Assembly (NCBI RefSeq): GCF_000699445.3
Contig: NC_067201.1
Location: forward strand, 21,059,001 to 21,123,000
Origin: Schistosoma haematobium
Taxonomy: Eukaryota; Platyhelminthes; Trematoda; Strigeidida; Schistosomatidae
DNA: 64,000 bases
Direction of reading: 5' to 3'
The notes under the pieces are model-generated. The model ran no database searches. It saw nothing but the letters and a program-made list of their open reading frames with translations, and had not been told where the DNA came from. The position numbers and the translations under genes are program-made. This document shows positions 56,641 to 64,000 of this stretch, piece by piece (the stretch's first letter is position 1; each line of letters begins with the position of its first letter).

Positions 56641-57109
56641 GTAACACATAAGACAACCCAGTAAGTCTATTTTAGATTTCCAAAGTAATACCATTCCAAT
56701 CCAGGTAGGTGTAAGGTTAGTTATATTCATGTACTGACACCAACAATCACATTTAGGTGACGCAAATTAAAATCTTGTATATTGCAATATCTCATGAAAA
56801 ATCAGACGCCTCACAGTTTTATTTGACATGAAATTTTGTTAACTGAAACATTGCGTCATACTTCGTAAAAATTTAAGACGGTGTAATTGCTTTTTAAATC
56901 CTCGATACATCGTTTATGTCAATTACACTAGTTCCTGGTTTTAAAATCACAGCAACCTAATAATATCGAAGAATTTAACTTGGAGGACTTTAGTAAAAAG
57001 AAACCCAATAATCAAGTTACATAATAAATAGGCTAGAAAGCCAATAAAACACAAACAACCGGAAACTCAAGCGCTATATTTCTAGCAGCTAAATCACATA
57101 AGTTGTGAG

Positions 57110-57960
57110 GAAGATTCAGTCAATCAGTAAGCAACAACGTAGAACTTCGTACGTACGTACATCAGTTCAAGTTGCCATAGCACATTAACACAGATACTAT
57201 TGTCGGTTCAAATCCAAAAGTGGTAGAGGCAGTAAGAGTATAGGCAATAATCTGAAAGACTGTGGTTTGAGGATGTTATTCAAGAAGTACAATCCAGAGA
57301 CATAAATTTGGAAAGAAAAATTCAGAAACTTAGAATTTGGGAGAACACAGAGAGTGTATGCACCTGCACCATTGCAAATAATTTTGAGTCACGTCACTCA
57401 AGCTCTCTTACCATCGGTTGCTATCATCTCGCGGATTCCAAACAGATAGTCTACACCTAACAACATGGCTCAGTCCATTTATCAGTGACTTCATGAATTG
57501 TGCCATGTTTTGGTCTGACCGCCCCTAGCTTTCTTCTAACCTACTCCTACACCATAAAACATCGCACGTCGGGGCAGTCGGTTGTTGGACATACGTAACA
57601 CGTGTAGCAGCCATCTCAACTGATGAAGTTCCACTACTTCATCATTTGATTTACCATCCTTATGTACTACCTGTTTCCTAACAACTGCATTACTTACTCG
57701 ATTCCAGAGTTTTGCCAAAAAGAAGGAGTGTTTCGAATAGAGTACGTTTGTATGAACTTGGTTTGCATAATTATTGGACAAAAAACGTATAATCATCAGT
57801 ATGGAGATTGCATTATTTTTAAATCTGAATTCAAGAGTCACCAAGACTGAAAATCTGGAAGCACCGGACGGCTGTTTTGTTCTAGTATGAGACTCCTCAG
57901 CAGTGTGAAATGCTTCGAAGACACCTACGGTCGAATACTAGTAACCTACGAATATCCTCT
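57110..57960 (-). mobile_element. RTE-like LINE 3' end interrupted by other DNA
   Basis: Antisense terminus (GTAGAACTTCGTACGTACGTAC at about 57145), 3' UTR, and coding block with [21 protein letters not shown] (about 57550-57620), to near 57700. After about 200 bp of other sequence that includes a SINE fragment, the HRCLRR block (CGAAGACACCTACGGTCGAATAC) appears at 57915-57945. Confidence 0.65.
57832..57905 (-). repeat. Hammerhead SINE fragment
   Basis: On the minus strand: CACTG, CTGAGGA, GTCTC-loop-GAAC, AAAAC, AGCCGTC, CGGTGC. Only the GAAA to AAAA change breaks the core. Confidence 0.6.
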
Positions 57961-58025
57961 ACTCTTATTGGACGATTAGAAACTTGTACAAGTATTTTAG
58001 AAAAGTCTGAGACAAAACTCGAAGT

Positions 58026-58031
58026 TTTATT
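58026..58031 (-). terminator. TIMM9 polyadenylation signal
   Basis: AATAAA on the minus strand, 80 nt downstream of the TIMM9 stop codon. Confidence 0.6.
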
Positions 58032-58110
58032 CAACACGATAAAACTCTAAAACGAGCAACGAGGTCAACAAATTTATGTACAGCTACTGAGGTGAATATT
58101 TGATTTTGTT

Positions 58111-58369
58111 TTACTGTTTAACTAATTCTTCACGATTCAACTCAAATAGTCTAAGTGTTAAACGTTGGTTCATTTTGGCGAATTTTTCTGTACATTTATT
58201 GACGCATTCGGTCTATAAGATAAAAAGAAAAAGAGAGAATTACCCTTGACATAAAATAAAACTATACCTCCTTATCATTTAATTTACGTGAAGTAAAATT
58301 GCTAACACATCGATCGAAGCATATTGTACTGCATCGAACATACAATTCAGATGTTTCTTTGATTTGCAT
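58111..58369 (-). CDS. TIMM9: Small Tim chaperone Tim9 of the mitochondrial intermembrane space
   Basis: Tim9 pairs with Tim10 to escort hydrophobic carrier precursors to the TIM22 insertase. Exons are 58369-58268 (34 codons) and 58212-58111 (33 codons plus TAA), with a 55-nt GT..AG intron in phase 0. The 67-residue protein shows the twin CX3C signature CFDRC and CVNKC separated by 15 residues, the same spacing as in Tim9. The FTSRKLNDKE stretch matches the Tim9 FTTRE..PEE region, followed by a helical tail (KFAKMNQRLTLRLFELN). No presequence, as expected for this family. It is shorter than the roughly 90-residue human protein, mostly at the ends. The ATG follows directly after TTTGTAG, so either this is the true start with an acceptor just upstream, or a short first exon was missed. 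Confidence 0.85.
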
Positions 58370-58376
58370 CTACAAA
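58370..58376 (-). promoter_or_regulatory. 3' splice acceptor abutting the TIMM9 ATG
   Basis: On the minus strand TTTGTAG ends immediately before the ATG. Compatible with spliced-leader addition or with an upstream exon. The sequence cannot decide which. Confidence 0.4.
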
Positions 58377-58799
58377 CAAACGAGGACAGTGGGGCAAGTA
58401 TAATTGCAGTGTATTATAACTGATTGATTAAAATGAATAAAATATGAAATAAAGTGATGAAAGAAATATGGACAATAAGTTAGATCGATAATAACGTACA
58501 GTTCATCGCATGAAGAAAAGAAGATTAACAAATAATACTAAGATAATCGTATCAGCTTTTAGGTAGACATAATAAGAACGCAGCGATAAAACGTTGGAAA
58601 TGTGTAATAAATTTAAGTTTTGTCAAACACGTAATTAATCTTGAACTACAATTCATTTAAATTAAATATTGCCCATTTACCAAGTCAAGGTCTATGTGGC
58701 CAATTTTGAGCCATACTACCTTCATCAGTTGCCCGAGATGGTGCAGATAAAACTCGACCTTAATCTGTGATCTAATCACTGTAAGTCAAGTGATTGAGA

Positions 58800-59122
58800 G
58801 GGGGGTTGTTTATGAAATCGAGAGGACAAAAAGCGAGTGGGCGGCGCGCCTCAACGGGGTTGATGGATATGGAGGACCAACTTAGGGGACTTGGAAACAA
58901 ATGACGTGCGAATTTATGTTGGTCACTGGCTATCCCGGGACTGAATCTCCTTATGGCTCAGATATTTAGGTCGAAGGCTCCGAGTTTGGCCTCCTAAGAA
59001 AACCACCTACTTCGGTTTGGGCACCCGAGCAGTATCACAGGTCACACAAAAAACAAGTGACTTGTGTGGTGCATATGCATGTGGTGCCCCTTTGTACCAA
59101 TATTTGTGTTCAAATAAATAAT
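58800..59122 (+). repeat. AAAT-tailed repeat (copy 11, internally shortened)
   Basis: Starts GGGGGTTGTTTATGAAATCGAGAGGAC. The block between CTTGGAAA and CAAATGACG is deleted compared with other copies. It ends GTGTTCAAATAAATAATCC. Confidence 0.65.
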
Positions 59123-59493
59123 CCTGACTTACGAGGGGATTATCAGTCATATAGCTCGGCGAATGTGGTAATGGTTTACGATCAAAAAGTGATGTGGTAT
59201 CATCTTCAATCGGGTGCCCAAAGCAACACACTAGAAAATAAACAAATAGACATACTCTAGCATATCTGTGCTTCGTTCTTCTGCTCCATTGTGTTTATAT
59301 GGATTATCATATATCTCAACTCATTTTACCGATGTTTGTATCCAGCCACTTCTGTGACAAACCGATTGAGTCACATTATAGCACATGCTAGAGTTTAGAA
59401 CTAAATCGGTGAATTTGGAAAACGCCATCAACGTTGTTTCAAAACTGAGTGGTAAAACTGATGTGTGCAAAAGGTAACTTATTCCCAGTTGAA

Positions 59494-60060
59494 CTACGAA
59501 GTATGATTCGATGGGAAGATCCGGAGACTACCTATTTGATTAGTTTGCTTCGATTCAGCCTTTGGCTGAAAAATTAAGTTGCCATATGACCTTAAAAATT
59601 GTACTATATCACCTTCATTTACATTATGTGTGCTGTAAACGGAGGCGCACCAAAAGTAACAAGGGTGAAGGAAAATTAGTATGATAGTCAACTAAGTACT
59701 CGCTCAATATACAGCCTACATTGTCCAAGCACTTTCTAAATGACTTGTGATAGTTTTTAAGTCGCGAAAATTTGGTCATATATATCAACATGAAAAACCA
59801 ATAGAACCAAATGAAACAAGCTGAAAACTACTTTGTTTAGATATTCGCTCATTTCCTCGTCCATCTTGTTTGACAGTTAAATTTGATGAGAGATGATTGA
59901 AAATTCGATTTTGGCTAGAGCACCTCAGAACCACATGTTGTAGCACACTGTTTCTTTTTCGCGATCGATAAGCATATGTCCAATAAGTCGTGGGTGAAAT
60001 AGAAGAAATTTTGCCAAATGAGCTTCACATTTAGCAGCAGCAGCAGAAAGTCTTGATTTT
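59494..60060 (-). other. Overlapping open frames, possible unassigned exons
   Basis: Three minus-strand frames stay open and look unlike simple repeats. One of about 80 codons without a start spans about 60023-59785 and contains VVLRCSSQNRIF and SFQLVSFGSIGFS. One ends near 59926 with HLAKFLLFHPRLIGHML. One at 59640-59494 contains NEGDIVQFLRSYGNLIFQ and follows a good acceptor (pyrimidine tract plus TTTACAG). I could not join them into a consistent gene and recognise no family, so chance or a decayed element is possible. Confidence 0.25.
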
Positions 60061-60129
60061 GATGGACTTCATGTGCACATTGTTTAAAATGACCTCTTAT
60101 TTTTATTATTGCGCGGTATTTGAAAAAGA

Positions 60130-60450
60130 ACAATGGTATTTCAACTCTGACTATATTTTATAGTATTGATCGTTTAATTACGCATCAAGACTACTGTTTT
60201 TGCTTTACTTTAATTTATTTCAGTTAAAAAAATCTCCAAAAAGTATATGTTTTTTCTAGAGCAGTCTGTCATCTGTACTTTTGAGTTCATATACAAAAAA
60301 ACCAAAGGCACTGGTATTTATTCATTGTAGAGTATATCTTTGAGTATTGTTTGTATCCGTAGGTTCTAAGGTCCTTTTGTAACTACTAAAGTCGAATTTT
60401 TTTATTGTTGTTGGACACATCTATTTATATATAAACATAAAACAAATTTA
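60130..60450. other. AT-rich DNA, nothing recognised
   Basis: No named element. Confidence 0.3.
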
Positions 60451-60454
60451 TGGC

Positions 60455-60870
60455 GAGACTGAAACGTAGATTTTGCCGACCTACATGCTATTTCCCTGTC
60501 GATGACAGGATGCGATGTGATAGCTGCAACAAGTGCGCACCGGACTCCCAATGACTGCATATAAACGGTGGTGCAACCCATTACCACGTTGGTTGTGTGA
60601 AGAATGTTGTTCTACATGGCCTCTGCTAATTCTAGGGGCGATTGAGCTGCTAAACATAGCTAGAAAATTGTCCTCAGATCTTCGAATAGGGAGCCAAGGG
60701 CAAGATTTGAGCATTGCCTCAGTCATATTAGGTCTTGATAACCAAGCTTCTCCAATAACAGTTTTAGGAGTTGACATCTGTAAGCTATAAAAAATGGGAC
60801 AAAAGTGCATTCTAAAAGTACTCAGAAAAGCCTCCTCTTGCAGGTTACTTTTGCTGCTGGTACTAGGAAA
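60455..60870 (+). mobile_element. CR1-like LINE ORF1 fragment (PHD-like zinc finger)
   Basis: A frame reading CRPTCYFPVDDRMRCDSC, after a break, continues as YKRWCNPLPRWLCEECC and LLNIARKLSSDLRIG. The Cys/His spacing and following helix parallel the ORF1 at 62955-63356 on the other strand, so this is a second, diverged element in opposite orientation. Confidence 0.55.
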
Positions 60871-60874
60871 CTCA

Positions 60875-61265
60875 TGCAAACTGATTGGATCCGGAATATA
60901 CGCTCGTGAGGATCTCAGTCAAGTTTAATGCATTAAGAGACGAGCTGCAGAAATGGAAATAAACGAGCGCCGCTGAAACGGTGAAAGAAAACTTGTTCTT
61001 AAGAGTTTTTAGACTGTAAAAGTTCAGGGCAAAACGATCCCCAAACCACTCTGGGTGGTAAGGGATGGCCCTCCACAGAATTAGAAGTGTGCTACACAAA
61101 TGTTGGCAGCCCACTAAATAAAAAGGCGGAGCTCAGGACAGTGGTGGACAAAGAAAAACCGGATGTTATTGCTCAAATTGTTCAAATGGTTCAAACGGTT
61201 GTGGACGAATTAGAAGAAGCTTTCGCTTAACAAGCTTCCGTTTCTAGTAGCAGGGAATCACCAAT
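60875..61265. other. Sequence between the two CR1-like pieces
   Basis: Probably 3' UTR or flanking parts of the CR1-like elements. The minus frame at 60872-61114 is not recognised. Confidence 0.35.
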
Positions 61266-61271
61266 ACTCAT

Positions 61272-63360
61272 AATAAGATGTTATCCTTAGTCTTTAACAA
61301 TAGGTCAAGTTTCCTAGTAAAGGACTCCTGGAAATTCGCTCGGGCTAGTTCAGTTGGCAGAGAATTTCAGCATTTGACAACTCTTAAGGAGTAGACGTTT
61401 TGTCTACAGACCGTTCTGCTATGTTGTATCTCCAATTTCTGGGTGTTACCCATTAGGTTTGTATTGGGACTAAGCCTAAGTAGGTGTTTAAGGGGATGTC
61501 CAGAAGTGTTAAGGATATTGTAAGCCATCAGAAGGTCACCTCTAAGATGCCTATACTCTAATGGGTAAAGGTTAAGCGATTGGAGGCGCTCTTCATAAGG
61601 TTTGAATTTGAGTACCCGAACTGATTTCCCGGCTCGCCGTTGTATGTTTACGGCTACTCCAACCCCAATTCTTGTTTTTCTTTCTTTGCGGAACAAAGAC
61701 ATCTTAGGTATTGCTAGCTTCTCGTCCGTAAATTGAGAAGATATCCAACTTTCAGATATTGCTACTAGTTGAGCATTATTAGCATTGCTAAAATCACATA
61801 GTATATGCATTTTATTTGGTAATCTCGTGGCGTCCATGTATAAGCAGTTTATTCTTTCAAGTTGAAACGCGTGAGCTTCTTCCTGTTTGTCTGTATGAGC
61901 ATTACGTGAATGGACAGGTGGCCTACCTATATAATGTTTGCCGAGTTGAAAAACCCTGTCCTTTACACGTCTTTTTACGATCAAGACAGTCCAAAGGTGG
62001 AATGGTTAGCTCCAGCTTGCCTTTGTGCTTGATCCTGGCGTCATGTGGCCTATCCGGCTGCATATGGACTCCAGTTGGCAACCGACGTCTGTTGGCACGA
62101 AATGCTCCAGAGTTGCAGCCGCCATATTGGAGGATGGGACGGTTATCCTCATTAACCGGGATCTAGAATCACCGTCCTTCTTGGCTAGTCTCATCACATG
62201 TTGAGTCAGTATGTTTTTGAGCCTCAAGGACTGCTTGATGAATTGCCTAATAACAGAGTTTGCTTGACTAGGGCCCGTGTTTTCCGGTACGCCTCGCACA
62301 CCGATATTTCTCCCGCGGAAAAACTTCTCGCGAGATTCTTTAGGGATGTTTCGGATGAGACTACGCACAGAATACGGTATGTCAGGCAGTATTCTTACGT
62401 TCCCATCGAATTTCAGTAAATGACTAGCTAGCAGGACATCCTCTACGTCGGTAGCATTCTTAAGTGTTACATGAAGTACTCTCGGGTGATTTTTATGTTT
62501 AGATTCATTTTTCAGAGTAGGCCATGTGACCGTCATAGGCTCTACTCTAGGAAGTTCAAGCTTCTTGTTCAATTCGCCCCAGAGCATCCTGTCATTTTTG
62601 TTCTTCAAACTGAGAGGAAGGTCAGGGTTGTCTAGGAGGTTCATGATTATGAGAGAGTCATCTCGAACCGTTATTGTTTTCCCATGTTTTCCGGTGCGTT
62701 CAGGTTCAGCACCTTGCTGTTTGGAGGTCGAAGCACGTTTCTGAATCCTAGGCTCTTTGATGACCGGACAGACATCCTTGGAGGTAGACTGTGAGATCAA
62801 ATTCCCAGTTCATTTCCGTACAACACTCGGGATGTTCAGCTTGAACGGTAACGCCTGGTCCTTTTTAGCTCTGTTAACGTGAGTCCTATCACCCACAGAG
62901 TTTTTGGGAACAACTGTTGCATTCGAGGACCCCGAACTGGAGGGTCCAAGTTTGCTAAGGGGGTCTATTACCGACGACGTTATGATTGGTGCTGAGATTC
63001 ACCATGCCATCACTAGTGCTAATGCGTGCTCCATCGATAGTAGACCTGTTGACATTCCTATTCTTGTTTTCATTGCGCGTCCTTGTTTGTCTACCCGTTT
63101 TATGACTGTCGTTTTCCAAGTTTGCTAACAATTTACTTCGCAAACCTGTCAATAGGACAATGATGTTACTCAACAAAACTACAGGATCCGTGCTGCACGT
63201 AATACATACCCTGTTATGATCTGACTTGCTGAGTTTGTTGTAAGTAGTAGCTGTGAGATCTATGCACGCTTCGTGGAACCGGCCCTTGCAGCTGTCGCAC
63301 TGCATGCCAGATGTAACAACAAAACGGCACCCAGGTCGTGTGCATGAGTTTTTCATGACT
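61272..63360 (-). mobile_element. CR1-like non-LTR retrotransposon with internal deletion
   Basis: In minus-strand order: ORF1 start at 63356 (CTRPGCRFVVTSGMQCDSC, a PHD-like Cys/His finger, then a Ser/Thr/Asn-rich tail); a second part of ORF1 at 62800-62006 with an RNA-binding-like middle (RVLHVTLKNATDVEDVLLAS); then at 61984-61367 the start of the APE endonuclease (LYMDATRLPNKMHIL, VAISESWISS, LFRKERK). After GVAVNIQRR it jumps straight to the extreme C-terminus of the reverse transcriptase ORF (ERLQSLNLYPLEYRHLRGDL, LMAYNIL, GNTQKLEIQHSR). One TGG to TGA change follows KC, and NSLPTELARANFQESF continues to about 61272. All catalytic RT motifs are deleted, so the copy is not autonomous. Confidence 0.75.
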
Positions 63361-63364
63361 ATAT

Positions 63365-64000
63365 TGACGTAAACTGTATAATAGATGCTAGTAAAAGCCT
63401 AAAACTGTTAAAAATACACTAAAAAGCACACTGAAAACGGGCAAAAATTGATAAAAACGGGTGAGATAAATTGAACTAGCCTTTACGTGAAAAACCAAAA
63501 AAACCGATTAGTAAGCTGAGGCAAAACCACAGTTAACTGTTAAATTTGGTAAAACTCGAAAAAATAATCTACCGAACGTATAGCTCAGAACAGATTCTTT
63601 AGTTGCGTAAGGACACGCCAAAAGTTTTGGGAAGCGTAAATCACGTTGGGATTAAACTTCCCGTTCGAAGAGCGCTGTCTCAGAATCATGGTTAACGTCA
63701 AAGTTCCTTGACAATGAAATTCCGTTGACGGGTTATTTTATCCAGTAGGGCCATGGATTAAAACGTAGAGGAAGCACGGTGTTACTGTACACAAAAAGTA
63801 CCTTAACAATACGAGAAATTTAGATGTTGTCACATGATACATGGCCATGTGAACTGTTGCTCTGCAAGCTGACATGTAGATGGCAAGATATTGAATTAGT
63901 TGTAGTATATCGTAGTCTAAAATATGTAGTAGATGACTTTCTCCTAAGCAAACTTAATTCCTGGTGTAATTAGGGTCGAAAGATTATAGTAGGCGACTTT
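63365..64000. other. Window end, probable 5' flank or UTR of the CR1-like element
   Basis: No open frame of note. Runs such as 'aaaaacgggcaaaaattgataaaaacgggtgag' may be element 5' UTR, but the border cannot be set. Confidence 0.3.

Overview
The window reads as blood-fluke (genus Schistosoma) nuclear DNA. It is AT-rich and has spliced genes with long introns. It carries tRNA-derived SINEs with hammerhead-ribozyme sequence (Sm-alpha type), several RTE-like and CR1-like non-LTR retrotransposon families, and a secreted serine protease with the His-stretch, thrombospondin-repeat and trypsin layout described for S. mansoni SmSP2. The species cannot be fixed from the sequence alone.

Host genes: (1) 4972-5577 (+), a compact four-exon gene for an unrecognised 116-residue protein. 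(2) 5708-22287 (+), DMAP1, in 11 coding exons, a subunit of the TIP60/NuA4 and SRCAP chromatin complexes. Only 130 bp separate its ATG from the stop of gene 1, and a 3' splice acceptor lies just before the ATG, so the pair may be a trans-spliced operon. (3) 28309-45056 (-), an SmSP2-like trypsin-family protease in six exons, with an intact His/Asp/Ser triad and large introns full of repeats. (4) 58111-58369 (-), TIMM9, a small mitochondrial intermembrane-space chaperone in two exons split by a 55-nt intron. Weak unassigned open frames lie at 59494-60060 (-).

Most of the rest is mobile DNA. The families are: hammerhead SINEs of two kinds; a tRNA SINE without a hammerhead; a repeat ending in (AAAT)n that shares its 3' end with an RTE-like LINE; an RTE family ending near CGTACGTACGTACG; an RTE family ending in (GTAA)n, which seeds a 590-bp GTRA array; CR1-like remnants at 60.4-63.4 kb; LTR remnants, one a 337-bp solo LTR with a 5-bp target duplication; and an element with terminal direct repeats that holds two nested SINEs with 13-bp target duplications.

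The points most worth following are the possible operon at 5.0-5.7 kb, the best-preserved hammerheads at 23.7 and 17.9 kb, the tandem hammerhead-SINE dimers, the duplicated exon-1 splice donor inside intron 1 of the protease gene, and the nested insertions at 48 kb. All exon borders were read by eye from splice signals, reading phase and recalled family sequences.
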